NCBI GenBank assembly: GCA_002238485.1
Contig: MPMG01000002.1
Span: 302,689 to 366,688 of the forward strand
Length of the DNA: 64,000 nt
From: Chloroflexi bacterium bin20
Lineage (GTDB): Bacteria > Chloroflexota > Anaerolineae > Aggregatilineales > Phototrophicaceae
Reading direction: 5' to 3'
Shown here: positions 18,426-27,294 of the stretch, piece by piece
Position numbering within the stretch: position 1 is the first letter of the stretch
Layout of the letters: every line of letters begins with the position of its first letter
Position numbers and translations under genes: made by a program
The notes under the pieces: generated by a model
Databases searched by the model: none
Seen by the model: only the letters and a program-made list of their open reading frames with translations
What the model was told of the DNA's origin: nothing

Positions 18426-19258
18426 GCCGGACGCAGGTTGTCATTTTGGGCAGCGGCACGCCCAACGCCGATCCCGACCGCGTGAGTTCGAGCCTGGCTG
18501 TGGTGGTCGCTGGACAGCCCTACCTGGTCGATTGCGGACATGGCGCGGTGCAGCGGGTGGTCGAGGCGCGGGCGACAGGCAAAATCGACTGGGATACAAC
18601 TGCCCTGACGCGACTCTTCGTCACGCACCTGCATGCCGATCACACTGTCGGCTTGCCCGATCTGCTGTATACGCCCTGGATCCATGAGCGCAAATCTGGC
18701 TTGCAAGCCATCGGCCCGCTCGGGCTGGCGGATATGGCGCGGCATATCGAGCTGGCTTACAGCGAAAATATCCGCGAGCATCTCAGTGCCCATCCCAGCA
18801 GCAAAGACGGCTACAAAATAGACGTGCGCGAGGTTGCCGGCGGCTGCGTCTATGCCGATGAACAGGTGACTGTGCAGGCGCTGGCTGCTGATCATGGCGA
18901 CCTGGCGGCGCTCAGCTATAAGTTCGAAACGCCTGATGGCACGATTGTCATCTCCGGCGATACCAAGCCGGTGGCGCGCTTCGCAGAGTGGGCGCGCGGC
19001 TGCGACCTGCTGCTGCACGAAGTCTATTCGGCTCGGCAATTCGCCTTTCGTCCGCCAGCATGGCAAGCCTATCATGCGCGCACGCACACCTCGAGCGACG
19101 AGCTGGCGGCGCTGGCGACTGCTTTGCGTCCCAAGCGGCTCGTGCTGGTGCATCAGCTGTTTTGGGGGCAGACACCCGCCGACCTGGTGGCCGAGCTGCA
19201 GCGCGCTTATGACGGCGAGGTCATCAGCGCCAGCGATCTGGATGTGTATGCGCTGTAG
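18422..19258 (+). CDS. MBL-fold metallohydrolase, RNase Z/arylsulfatase-like
   Basis: 278-residue metallo-beta-lactamase-fold hydrolase. The zinc motif THLHADHTVG is clear, with further ligands in AADHGDLA, SGDTKP and LVHQ near the C-terminus. It resembles RNase Z-like MBL proteins, which also include small-molecule phosphodiesterases and sulfatases, so a tRNA 3' processing role should not be assumed. The start at MSRTQV overlaps the esterase stop by four bases. The operon with an esterase suggests a catabolic hydrolase. Confidence 0.82.
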   Translation: MSRTQVVILGSGTPNADPDRVSSSLAVVVAGQPYLVDCGHGAVQRVVEARATGKIDWDTTALTRLFVTHLHADHTVGLPDLLYTPWIHERKSGLQAIGPLGLADMARHIELAYSENIREHLSAHPSSKDGYKIDVREVAGGCVYADEQVTVQALAADHGDLAALSYKFETPDGTIVISGDTKPVARFAEWARGCDLLLHEVYSARQFAFRPPAWQAYHARTHTSSDELAALATALRPKRLVLVHQLFWGQTPADLVAELQRAYDGEVISASDLDVYAL

Positions 19259-19293
19259 GCAGGAATGCTTGACAGAATCCTCGCGCGTACTTT

Positions 19294-19325
19294 GCCCCCC
19301 GACTTTTCAGGGGGACCGAGAGGGT
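19294..19325. repeat. C/G-rich palindromic repeat, copy 2 with flipped loop
   Basis: On the minus strand it reads CTCGGTCCCCC, then TGAAAAGTCG, then GGGGGG. The central ten bases look like the reverse complement of the loop in copy 1. Confidence 0.5.
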
Positions 19326-19342
19326 AGAAAAAGGGGCAGAGC

Positions 19343-20011
19343 ATGAGCCAGGAGGCAGTCTTCCAGGCGCTGCAATTCGAGATGCTGGACGAAGCCGAAC
19401 AGCTGCGACGTTCGCGGGAGTTTGTGCGGCGCATAGCCCAGCGGCGCAGCGTGCGTGATTTTTCACCACAACCTGTGCCAATAGAATTGATCGAGAATGC
19501 CATCCGCGCAGCTGGCACGGCTCCCTCCGGCGCAAATCAGCAGCCCTGGACCTTCGTGGTGGTCAGCGACCCGGCGCTGAAAAAGCAAATGCGCGCCGCC
19601 GCCGAAGCCGAAGAAAAAGAGAGCTATGAACGGCGCATGAGCCAGGAGTGGCTAGACGCGCTGGCGCCACTGGGCACCGATTGGCGCAAACCGCACATTG
19701 AAGACGCGCCCTATGTCATCGTCGTCTTCCGCCAAGCCTATGGCATAGCAGCCGATGGACGGCGCATCAAGCATTATTACAGCGAAGAGTCGGTGGGCAT
19801 CGCGGTGGGTTTGCTGCTGGCGGCGCTGCATTTGTCGGGGCTGGCCACGCTGACCCATACGCCCAGCCCGATGAAGTTCCTGGCGGAGATCGTAGGACGA
19901 CCCGCCAACGAGCGCGCTTTCGTGCTGATCCCGGTGGGATACCCGGCCGATGATGCGCAAGTGCCGGTCATCAGCAAGAAGCGCCTGGACGAGATCCTGC
20001 TGCGGCGCTAG
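19343..20011 (+). CDS. Nitroreductase-family flavoprotein, iodotyrosine deiodinase (IYD)-like
   Basis: 222-residue FMN enzyme. RRSVRDFS (35-41) and PSGANQQPW (61-69) are the FMN-binding segments of nitroreductases. The lid carries Glu91, Tyr95 and Lys116 in EKESY and TDWRK. Their spacing (4 and 21) equals that of the three substrate-zwitterion residues of mammalian iodotyrosine deiodinase (Glu157, Tyr161, Lys182, from memory). The C-terminus PVGYPADDAQVP also resembles IYD. It is therefore likely a reductive dehalogenase of halotyrosines or a close relative rather than a nitroaromatic reductase. The stop TAG lies in a CTAG shared with the convergent SDR gene. Confidence 0.8.
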   Translation: MSQEAVFQALQFEMLDEAEQLRRSREFVRRIAQRRSVRDFSPQPVPIELIENAIRAAGTAPSGANQQPWTFVVVSDPALKKQMRAAAEAEEKESYERRMSQEWLDALAPLGTDWRKPHIEDAPYVIVVFRQAYGIAADGRRIKHYYSEESVGIAVGLLLAALHLSGLATLTHTPSPMKFLAEIVGRPANERAFVLIPVGYPADDAQVPVISKKRLDEILLRR

Positions 20012-20709
20012 AACTTCGTGCCATACGCGGGAATGATCGCGCCATGGATGATCGCGCCGGCATCGGATGCCAGGAAAGCGATGACGCGCCCCAGCTGCTG
20101 CGGGGTAACGCCGGCGTCGGGATCGGCGGCTTGTTCGGGCCTGGCGATGGCAGAGGGCAGCACGGCGTTCACGCGGATGCCCTGGCGTTTGTATTCTGCG
20201 GACAGGCTCTCGGTCAGGCGCAGGACGGCGGCTTTGGAAGCAGCATAGGCAGCGTCATGCCCACTGGAGCGTAAGCCAGGCCTCGCGCCGATATTGACGA
20301 TAACGCCACCCCCCTGGGCGAGCATGGCGGGCAGAACCGCGCGGCTCATCAAAAAGGTGATGGTGGCGTTCAGCCGCAGCATGGTTAGCCAGGTTTCCAG
20401 CGACATTTCATGCACAGGCTGCCCGGCATCCCAGCCGCCCACGATATTCACCAGAATGTCGATGCGTCCGAAAGCAGCCAGGACGCGTCGCAAAAGCTCT
20501 TCGACCTCAGACTCGTCAGACAGATCGGCCGATTGCAGGCAGATGTGGTCGGCATCATCGCGCAGGTCGGGGAAGCGCTGGTAGAGTCGGTCATCGCCGC
20601 AAGTTAGCGCCAGCTTTGCGCCGCCCGCGCGAAAAACAGGAATCACGCCCGAAGCCAGCAATCCTGATGCGCCGGTGATCAGCGCTACTTTTCCTGCGAA
20701 TTCTGTCAT
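20008..20709 (-). CDS. Short-chain dehydrogenase/reductase (SDR)
   Basis: 233-residue NAD(P)-dependent oxidoreductase. The cofactor motif is TGASGLLASG (14-23), a variant of TGxxxGxG. NIVGG replaces the usual NNAG, and the catalytic pair is YAASK. It is slightly short for a classical SDR. The stop codon interleaves with that of the nitroreductase. Substrate unknown. Confidence 0.8.
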   Translation of the reverse strand: MTEFAGKVALITGASGLLASGVIPVFRAGGAKLALTCGDDRLYQRFPDLRDDADHICLQSADLSDESEVEELLRRVLAAFGRIDILVNIVGGWDAGQPVHEMSLETWLTMLRLNATITFLMSRAVLPAMLAQGGGVIVNIGARPGLRSSGHDAAYAASKAAVLRLTESLSAEYKRQGIRVNAVLPSAIARPEQAADPDAGVTPQQLGRVIAFLASDAGAIIHGAIIPAYGTKF

Positions 20710-20906
20710 GGTCCTGCTTTCCTCATGATTCTAGCCACAGCCTAGCATACAATCGCGGACAAAACGACAAGCCCGAATGGCTGTAGCGGCAAGGCGGCGA
20801 CTCGTCAATTCGCATGCCTGCCTGGCACGTGAATTTGGGCAACCGAGCGCGCTGGTTTATCATGCCTGTGCGAGTGGCTGTCGTAAAACGATTAAGGGGA
20901 GGAAGC

Positions 20907-21602
20907 ATGCGCGTAGTGATTATCGGCGGCGCGGGCAGAGTCGGCAGCATGACAGCGCCCTACCTCAAGCCCGAGCACAGCCTGACTATCTTCGACCAGC
21001 GTCCAGCGGCGGACAGCAGCTTGCCCAGCGTCCAGGGCGACATCTGCGATTATGAAGCGCTGTCCCATGTCATGTCGGGTCAACAAGCGCTGATCTATAT
21101 GGCGATGGGCAGCGAAGATTGGGACAGCCTGGCCGGCATACACAGCGCTTACGACATCAATATCAAGGGGCTGCATCTGGCGTTGTACGCGGCGCAGGCA
21201 GTTGGCATCAATCAGGCGGTCTATACCAGCAGCATGTCGGTCTACGAGAATCTGGATGGGCGCACTTTCGCCGATGAGCATGCTGCTCCCGATGCGCATG
21301 GACTATATGGCTTCACCAAGTATCTGGGCGAGCAGGTCTGCCAAAATGCCGCGCGCAACTGGGACATGCACATCAATGCGCTGCGCTTGTGCTTCCCCAC
21401 GCCCGATGACAAGCTGGCACAGATCAAGCCCGAGCAGCGCAGTCTGGCCACAGCAGCCAGCGATGTAGCTGCGGCGCTGGCGGCCGCACTGCGTTTCCAA
21501 GGACGATTTCAGACTTTTATGATTAGTGGCGATGCGCGCCACACTGTGCTAAACATGCACAAAGCGCGGCTGATGCTGGGCTGGACGCCGAAGATGACAT
21601 AA
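20907..21602 (+). CDS. NAD-dependent epimerase/dehydratase
   Basis: 231-residue extended-SDR protein. The N-terminal cofactor motif is GGAGRVGSM, the catalytic pair lies in YGFTK, and the Ser is in YTSSMSVYE. The start at MRVVIIGG follows AAGGGGAGGA, so the longer frame upstream is rejected. The protein is short for a UDP-sugar epimerase (usually about 310) and resembles uronate dehydrogenase-like members. The next gene starts 42 bases downstream on the same strand and may be cotranscribed. Confidence 0.8.
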   Translation: MRVVIIGGAGRVGSMTAPYLKPEHSLTIFDQRPAADSSLPSVQGDICDYEALSHVMSGQQALIYMAMGSEDWDSLAGIHSAYDINIKGLHLALYAAQAVGINQAVYTSSMSVYENLDGRTFADEHAAPDAHGLYGFTKYLGEQVCQNAARNWDMHINALRLCFPTPDDKLAQIKPEQRSLATAASDVAAALAAALRFQGRFQTFMISGDARHTVLNMHKARLMLGWTPKMT

Positions 21603-21644
21603 GGCGCTTCTCGCACACAGTCAAATAATGAAACGGGCGGCACG

Positions 21645-22865
21645 ATGCCAACATACGACCTGCTATTGAAAAACGGCCACACAATCGACCCGGCAAACAG
21701 CGTCGACGCGCCCATGGATCTGGCCATCGCGGACGGAAAAATCGCTGCTGTCGCGACCGATATCGCCAGCGCCGAGGCCGCAGCGACCATCGACGCCAGC
21801 GGCTTGATCATCACGCCCGGGCTCATTGACATCCATGTGCATGTCTATCACAGTCGCGAGCCAGAAACGTTGAGCATCATCGCCGACCACCACAGCTTCC
21901 GCTCGGGCGTGACGACGGTCGTGGACACGGGCACGGCGGGCGCAAAACACTTTTTGCATTTCAAGCGCACTGTCATCGACCGGGCCCGCACCCGCATCTT
22001 CGCCTATATCAACATCGTCAAGTCGGGCATGACAGGTCCATTCGAGCAGGACATCAATGAGATGGATGCCCAACTGGCGGCGTCTATTGTCCTGGCCTAT
22101 CCTGAAGATTGCGTAGGCATCAAAACGGCGCATTACTGGGTCAGCGAGCCATTTGACGAGGCGCATCCGCCCTGGGCGGCTGTCGACCGCGCGCTGGAAG
22201 CATCCGCCATCTGTGGCAAGCCGCTGATGGTCGACTTTTGGCATCGCGAAGGGCGCAGCTATCAGGAACTCTTGCAAAAGATGCAGCCGGGCGACATCCA
22301 CACGCATGTCTATGCGCAGCAGTTCCCCATATTGAACGCCGAAAATCAGCCCGCCGATTTTATGTTCGAGGCGCGCGAACGCGGCATCATCTTCGACCTG
22401 GGGCACGGCGCAGGCAGCTTTTGGTTCCGCCAGGCTATCCCGGCTTTCCAGGGCGGTTTCGGCCCCGACAGCATCAGCACCGACCTGCACATCGGCAATG
22501 TCAACGGCGTCGTGCACGACATGCTGCACACCATGTCCAAGCTGCTGTGCATGGGCATGCCGCTGGGCGAAGTCATCTGCCGCTCGACCGTGACGCCCGC
22601 CCGCGAAATTGGGCATGCCGAGCTGGGCACGCTGAGCATTGGCGCAGAGGCGGATGTGGCGCTGCTGCGGCTGGACGAAGGCAGCTTCGGCTATGTCGAT
22701 TGCGGTGGCGCTCGCATGGCTGGCAGGCAACGGCTCTGCTGCGAGATGACCATCCGCGCCGGCGAGATCGTCTACGATCTGAATGGACGCGCCGCACCCG
22801 ACTGGCAAGCTGCGCCCGAGTCCTACTGGAAAATCCGCTTACCGACAGGCAGCTATGCGCCATGA
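21645..22865 (+). CDS. Amidohydrolase/deacetylase family metallohydrolase (dihydroorotase-like)
   Basis: 406-residue TIM-barrel amidohydrolase. The metal-binding start GLIDIHVHVYH is followed by the typical GVTTVVDTGTAG segment, and later metal or substrate positions lie in ISTDLHIGN. It resembles the EF_0837-type amidohydrolases (often misnamed dihydroorotase) that pair with a SelA-like PLP protein, and that partner is the very next gene, overlapping by ATGA. The pair likely handles an N-acyl amino acid or amino-sugar-acid derivative. The exact substrate is unknown. Confidence 0.85.
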   Translation: MPTYDLLLKNGHTIDPANSVDAPMDLAIADGKIAAVATDIASAEAAATIDASGLIITPGLIDIHVHVYHSREPETLSIIADHHSFRSGVTTVVDTGTAGAKHFLHFKRTVIDRARTRIFAYINIVKSGMTGPFEQDINEMDAQLAASIVLAYPEDCVGIKTAHYWVSEPFDEAHPPWAAVDRALEASAICGKPLMVDFWHREGRSYQELLQKMQPGDIHTHVYAQQFPILNAENQPADFMFEARERGIIFDLGHGAGSFWFRQAIPAFQGGFGPDSISTDLHIGNVNGVVHDMLHTMSKLLCMGMPLGEVICRSTVTPAREIGHAELGTLSIGAEADVALLRLDEGSFGYVDCGGARMAGRQRLCCEMTIRAGEIVYDLNGRAAPDWQAAPESYWKIRLPTGSYAP

Positions 22866-23965
22866 CAACCTATAAAAAACTGGGTCTGCGCCCGGTCATC
22901 AATGCCTATGCCACTGTGACCAAGTATGGCGGGTCGTTGATGCCTCCCGAGGTCTTGGCCGCCATGACTGCGGCGGCAGACAGCTTTATCGACCTGGCGG
23001 CATTGCAGCGGGCGGTGGGCGCGCGAATCGCCGAGCTGACGCGCAACGAAGCGGCTTATGTAACATCGGGGGCGGCGGCTGGCGTTTTGCTGGCGGCGGC
23101 AGCCAGTGTGCTGCGCAAATGCCCCGAGGCCGCCAAGACCTTCCCGCAGTTGGACGGCATGCCGCACGAAGCGATCGTGCAGCGCCACCACCGCAATGGT
23201 TACGACTTCGGCGTGCAAGCCATCGGCATGCGCTTCATCGAAATCGACCCTTGCCTGGACAGTCTGCGCGCAGCGATCAACGAACGTACCGCTTGCATCT
23301 TCTGGTTCGCCGGCACGATGAACAGGCCAGACGAAATCCCGCTGCCGCAGTTGATTGAAATCGCCGCGGCGCAGGACCTGCCCGTTATCGTGGATGCCGC
23401 CGCCCAGCTGCCGCCTGTCGAGAACTTGTGGCGCTATACGCAGATGGGCGCTGCTCTGGCGCTGTTCAGCGGTGGCAAAGACCTGCGCGGTCCACAGCCG
23501 AGCGGACTGATGCTGGGGCGTCGCGAACTGATCGAGTGCATTCGCCCGATTAGCAGCCCAAATCACGGGCTGGGGCGCCCGCTGAAAGTCGGCAAGGAAG
23601 AGTTGATGGGCCTGCTGGCGGCGGTGGAGCGCTATCTGGGGCTGGACCATGCGGCCCGCGCAAACTATTGCGAAGATTGTGTGGCGCTGTGGCTGGCGGC
23701 GCTGAATCCGCTGGCGGGTGTATCAGCGGAACGCGCCTTCCCCAACGAAGCCAATCAACCGCTGGCCTGGTGCCGCGTGACGATCGATGCCGCTGCGCTG
23801 GGCATGTCGGCTGACGAGGCTGTGGGGGCTTTCCTGGCGCAGGAACCAGCCATCGCTGTCTCGCCATTGAGCGACAGGCAGTTCCACCTCAATCCCATGA
23901 CGTTGAATCGTGGCGAAGAAATCATCGTGCGCGATGCCTGCCTGCGCGTGCTGGGTGGCAGCTGA
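22862..23965 (+). CDS. PLP-dependent SelA-like lyase (DgaE/EF_0838 type)
   Basis: 367-residue aminotransferase-fold enzyme related to selenocysteine synthase SelA but shorter. LRPVINAYATVT is the N-terminal signature of this group. The PLP lysine is in LFSGGKDLRGPQ, and the cofactor Asp is in VIVDAAAQLPP. Characterised relatives include D-glucosaminate-6-phosphate ammonia-lyase. There is no selenium pathway gene nearby, so selenium metabolism is unlikely. It is coupled to the amidohydrolase by a four-base overlap, suggesting two consecutive steps: deacylation, then beta-elimination of an amino acid or amino-sugar acid. Confidence 0.85.
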   Translation: MTTYKKLGLRPVINAYATVTKYGGSLMPPEVLAAMTAAADSFIDLAALQRAVGARIAELTRNEAAYVTSGAAAGVLLAAAASVLRKCPEAAKTFPQLDGMPHEAIVQRHHRNGYDFGVQAIGMRFIEIDPCLDSLRAAINERTACIFWFAGTMNRPDEIPLPQLIEIAAAQDLPVIVDAAAQLPPVENLWRYTQMGAALALFSGGKDLRGPQPSGLMLGRRELIECIRPISSPNHGLGRPLKVGKEELMGLLAAVERYLGLDHAARANYCEDCVALWLAALNPLAGVSAERAFPNEANQPLAWCRVTIDAAALGMSADEAVGAFLAQEPAIAVSPLSDRQFHLNPMTLNRGEEIIVRDACLRVLGGS

Positions 23966-23967
23966 CC

Positions 23968-24285
23968 ATGCAGCGCCCTTTTGAGCTGTATGACCTGCGC
24001 GTGACGGTCGAGCGTATCGAGGGACGCAGCGTCTGTGGCTTGCAAGTCGGCGATTATTTTGATCTGACAGAAAGCGCCAAATTGCGCATCCCAGCCGGCA
24101 AGCACTTCTGCATCTATGCGCTTTCGGCGGTGTTGCCCCTGCTGGCGGCCAAGCAGCGCGCGCTCAGCGAAAACGACTGGATGACGCGCGATACTATCGC
24201 CGCCTGCCCAGATGTCGACGAGCGCCTGATTATGCGCATCGAACGGATAAACAAACGGGTTATGGACAGCGACGACTTGACTTGA
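23968..24285 (+). CDS. TIGR04076 family small protein
   Basis: 105-residue protein with the family pattern: VTVERIEGRSVCGLQVGD, then PAGKHFCIYAL and a short helix with LPLLAAKQRAL. Two cysteines (in VCGL and FCIY) may bind metal. It begins two bases after the PLP enzyme stop, so it is the third gene of that operon. TIGR04076 proteins have no known function but often sit with metabolic or redox genes. Confidence 0.7.
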   Translation: MQRPFELYDLRVTVERIEGRSVCGLQVGDYFDLTESAKLRIPAGKHFCIYALSAVLPLLAAKQRALSENDWMTRDTIAACPDVDERLIMRIERINKRVMDSDDLT

Positions 24286-24490
24286 GCTGCCGCACCTGCG
24301 CCCCAATTGTGATACAAATAAGGTAAGCCTTCTGTCGTCTCGGTCCCGCCATGGAGATAGGGGGATGGTGGACGCAGTTACGGCAATCTCCCTTCCCTGA
24401 CTTGTTGGGGAGAGGTTAGCGAGATGTAGGGGCGAGGCGGGGACTCGCCCATTGCCAGAAAAATCGGCATCAAAAATAGGAGACGAGCTC
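24286..24490. other. Intergenic region with a GTAGGGGCGA hairpin
   Basis: 205 bases between the TIGR04076 gene and the aldehyde dehydrogenase. A GTAGGGGCGA hairpin is at 24426-24451. GATACAAAT at about 24311 could be a weak -10. AGGAG precedes the dehydrogenase start. Confidence 0.55.
24426..24451. repeat. GTAGGGGCGA palindromic repeat
   Basis: GGGCGAG and CTCGCCC arms around a 7-base loop. In this copy the innermost pair is G-C, whereas other copies have C-G or T-A there. Confidence 0.65.
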
Positions 24491-26056
24491 ATGACGAAGC
24501 AGCGCAAGCACATCAAGGTAACCTACTCCACGCTCGGCAGCCCCGATCCATTGCTGCATGAATACTTTGACGAAGATGTCGCCGAACTGAAGCAGAACCT
24601 CGGGCGCGATTATCCGCTGCTGATCAACGGCGAATGGCAGGCGGGGGCGGATAGCTTTGAAGCGCGCTCGCCAATCAACAGCGACTGGCTGCTGGGCAAC
24701 TTCGCGCAGGCAGCCGACGAGCAGGTGGATGCAGCAGTGGCCGCCGCGCAGGCAGCCTATCCGGCCTGGCGAGATAGTCCCTGGCAAGAGCGCGTCGACA
24801 TCCTCAACCACGCCGCCGATCTCATCAGCCAGCGCTTGTTCGAGATCTCGGCGGCAGTCAGCATGGAGATCGGCAAGAATCGCCTGGAAGCCATCGGCGA
24901 GGTAGAAGAAACCGCCGACCTCATCCGCTATTGCGTGGATGCCATGCGCGAAAATGCAGGCTTCGACCGCAAGCTGCTCAGCGAATCGGCGCGGCATCAC
25001 AACCGTAGCGTGCTCAAGCCCTACGGCGTTTGGGGCGTGATCGGCCCCTTCAACTTTCCGGCGGCGCTGACCGGTGGGCCGAGCGGCGCGGCCTTGGTCG
25101 CCGGCAACACGGTCGTGCTGAAACCGGCCGCCGAGGGCTCGCTGACCGCCTGGCACATCGCCAAGTGCCTGGAAGACGCGGGGGCGCCAGCGGGCGTTTT
25201 TAATCTGGTCTATGGGGGCGACGAGCCCGGCAAAGCGCTGGTCGCCAATCCCGCGCTGGGCGGATTGACCTTCACCGGCAGCTATGATGTGGGGATGCGC
25301 ATCATTCAGTCCTTCACCACCGCGGCTGGTTATTATCGTCCCGTCATCGCCGAGATGGGTGGCAAAAACCCGACCATCATCACCGAAAAAGCCGACCTCG
25401 ACAAAGCGGCGCTGGGCGTGATGCGCTCGGCATTTGGCTTGACCGGGCAAAAGTGTTCGGCTTGCTCGCGGGTCTATGTCGATGCGGCTGTGCATGACGA
25501 CTTCTTGCAAAAGCTGGTCGATCTGGCGGGTGAAGTTGCTGTGGGCGACCCCACCAATGCCGATACCTACATGGGTCCCATCATCAGCCAGCGCGCCTAT
25601 GACGCCTATCAGCAGTATGTGGACGAGTTGGGCGCGGGGCAGGTCTTGGCGGGTGGGCGCACGTTGCCGCTGGGCAAGGGTTACTTCGTCGCGCCGACAG
25701 TCGTGGCAAACCTGCCCGATGAGCACCGCTTGTGGCAGCACGAGATGTTCGCGCCAATCGTGGCTGTGCGCGCTGTGGAAGACAAAGACGAAGCCATGCG
25801 TCTGGCGAATGATGTCGCGCTGGGCTTGACGGCCGGCATGTACAGCGAAGACGAAGGCGAAGTGCAGTGGTTTTTGGACAATATCGAGGCCGGCGTGCTT
25901 TATGTCAATCGCGCGACCGGGGCGACCACAGGCGCCTGGCCCGGCTATCAGTCATTCGGCGGCTGGAAAGGCAGCACAGGCAGCGGCAAGGCAGCCGGCA
26001 GCCGGTATTACTTGCAGCAATACATGCGCGAGCAATCGCATACCATCGTGGCCTGA
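24491..26056 (+). CDS. NAD(P)-dependent aldehyde dehydrogenase (RocA/PruA-like)
   Basis: 521-residue aldehyde dehydrogenase. Motifs are GPFNFPAA, LTFTGSYDVG for NAD binding, the general base Glu in IAEMGGKNP (about 287), and the nucleophile Cys in GQKCSAC (about 321). The size and the extended N-terminus with a substrate loop are typical of 1-pyrroline-5-carboxylate dehydrogenases. No proline dehydrogenase is nearby, so another semialdehyde is possible. The start at MTKQRK follows AGGAG. The transglutaminase gene begins six bases after its stop. Confidence 0.88.
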   Translation: MTKQRKHIKVTYSTLGSPDPLLHEYFDEDVAELKQNLGRDYPLLINGEWQAGADSFEARSPINSDWLLGNFAQAADEQVDAAVAAAQAAYPAWRDSPWQERVDILNHAADLISQRLFEISAAVSMEIGKNRLEAIGEVEETADLIRYCVDAMRENAGFDRKLLSESARHHNRSVLKPYGVWGVIGPFNFPAALTGGPSGAALVAGNTVVLKPAAEGSLTAWHIAKCLEDAGAPAGVFNLVYGGDEPGKALVANPALGGLTFTGSYDVGMRIIQSFTTAAGYYRPVIAEMGGKNPTIITEKADLDKAALGVMRSAFGLTGQKCSACSRVYVDAAVHDDFLQKLVDLAGEVAVGDPTNADTYMGPIISQRAYDAYQQYVDELGAGQVLAGGRTLPLGKGYFVAPTVVANLPDEHRLWQHEMFAPIVAVRAVEDKDEAMRLANDVALGLTAGMYSEDEGEVQWFLDNIEAGVLYVNRATGATTGAWPGYQSFGGWKGSTGSGKAAGSRYYLQQYMREQSHTIVA

Positions 26057-26061
26057 AGCCA

Positions 26062-26940
26062 ATGCAGACCAGCGCGCGCGACTTGTATCGCCAGCAGAGC
26101 CGCTTCACCGACCCGGGAAAGTACGCGCGAGACTTTGACCGCTTGCCCGCCCACCCGTCCCGCCTGGCAGCGATCGTGCAAGGGCTTATCATCCCGCCCT
26201 ATGTCGGCATTTTGCAGCTGCACAACACAGCCTACGCCGACATCGTCGATGCTGCCTTCGGCTATCGTTATGTCGACACCCTGCTTGACGAAGTGATGCG
26301 ACTGCAGTCCGCGCCCTTGCATGAAGCCCGTCCGCCACGACTTCGCCTGGGCGTGAATTGCCGCAACTTCGCCGTCCTGCTGGTATCGCTGCTGCGGCAT
26401 CAGGGCCTGCCCGCCCGCGTCCGCATCGGCTTCGAGCGCTATCTCGACGGTCCGATCCACTTTGAACATCGCATTGCGGAATACTGGGACGAAAAGCAAG
26501 GCAGATGGCTTCTGGCTGATGCCTATGTCGATCCCACCTTGCACGCATCGCTGCAGCGGCAGTTCGATCCGCTGGATTTGACGCCTGCCGATTTCAGTTG
26601 CGCCGGAGCAGTATGGCTGGCTGCGCGTCGTGGCGCCATCGACGCCGAGCGATACGGCGACAGTCCAGCGGACAAGGGTTTGGCGCCGATTCGTTATGCC
26701 CTGCTGCACGACTTTGACGCGCTCAATGGATTTGAAGTTTGCGGCAATGACGCCTGGGGCGCGCTCATAGAAAAGCCGCAGGAGCAACTGGATGATTGCG
26801 ACTGGCGCTTTTTGGATCGGGTCGCGGAGTTGTGCGTGGATGTGGATTCGGCATTCGCGCGCTTGCGCCGCTTGCATGCCCAGTCGGCCTATGGCAAGCA
26901 AGTGCGAAAGCAGGCGGCGGCTCTGGGCTTATTGAATTGA
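26062..26940 (+). CDS. Transglutaminase-like cysteine protease-fold protein
   Basis: 292-residue cytoplasmic protein with a transglutaminase-type catalytic triad: Cys100 in VNCRNF, His136 in FEHRI and Asp153 in LLADAY. No signal peptide or membrane segment is seen. These proteins can be peptidases, amidases or acyltransferases. The gene directly follows the aldehyde dehydrogenase, so they are probably cotranscribed, but I see no reason to link the functions. Start chosen as the first ATG after that stop. Confidence 0.75.
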   Translation: MQTSARDLYRQQSRFTDPGKYARDFDRLPAHPSRLAAIVQGLIIPPYVGILQLHNTAYADIVDAAFGYRYVDTLLDEVMRLQSAPLHEARPPRLRLGVNCRNFAVLLVSLLRHQGLPARVRIGFERYLDGPIHFEHRIAEYWDEKQGRWLLADAYVDPTLHASLQRQFDPLDLTPADFSCAGAVWLAARRGAIDAERYGDSPADKGLAPIRYALLHDFDALNGFEVCGNDAWGALIEKPQEQLDDCDWRFLDRVAELCVDVDSAFARLRRLHAQSAYGKQVRKQAAALGLLN

Positions 26941-27042
26941 TGCAGGCGAGTGCCGTGGCAGCGCCCGCTCCCTATCCGTCTCCGCCGTTGGCAAGCAGCG
27001 ACAAAATGTGATAGGATACTGATGGTAACCAGGAGGTCAATT

Positions 27043-27255
27043 GTGGCGGCAATTGAAGCTAGCCCCCAACGAAACAGCGAACGCTTGACTCATATTGAAG
27101 CGATATTGCCATATCTCGCTACAAAAGCGGATATTGAAAGGCTGCAAAGCTCGTTGATCAAGTGGATCATCGGCACCTGGCTGGCGATGATGACGATCTT
27201 TGTGGCTGTGCTTGCGCCTCTGATCATTTATATCATTAGCCGCTTGCCCGCCTGA
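27043..27255 (+). CDS. Small single-pass membrane protein with N-terminal coiled coil
   Basis: 70 residues starting at GTG, with an excellent AGGAGG seven bases upstream that sets the start. Residues about 10-38 form a short amphipathic helix (RLTHIEAILPYLATKADIE), and 42-66 are a strongly hydrophobic membrane helix. This resembles DUF1640-like small coiled-coil membrane proteins. Function unknown; no partner gene is evident. Confidence 0.6.
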   Translation: MAAIEASPQRNSERLTHIEAILPYLATKADIERLQSSLIKWIIGTWLAMMTIFVAVLAPLIIYIISRLPA

Positions 27256-27294
27256 CCGCTGCCCTATCCTCTGCTGCAGCTTTGCGCTAGTCAG

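Noticed and set aside
22862-23965. Selenocysteine synthase SelA
   Set aside because: Too short, and no selB, selD or tRNA-Sec is nearby; fits the SelA-like lyase group.
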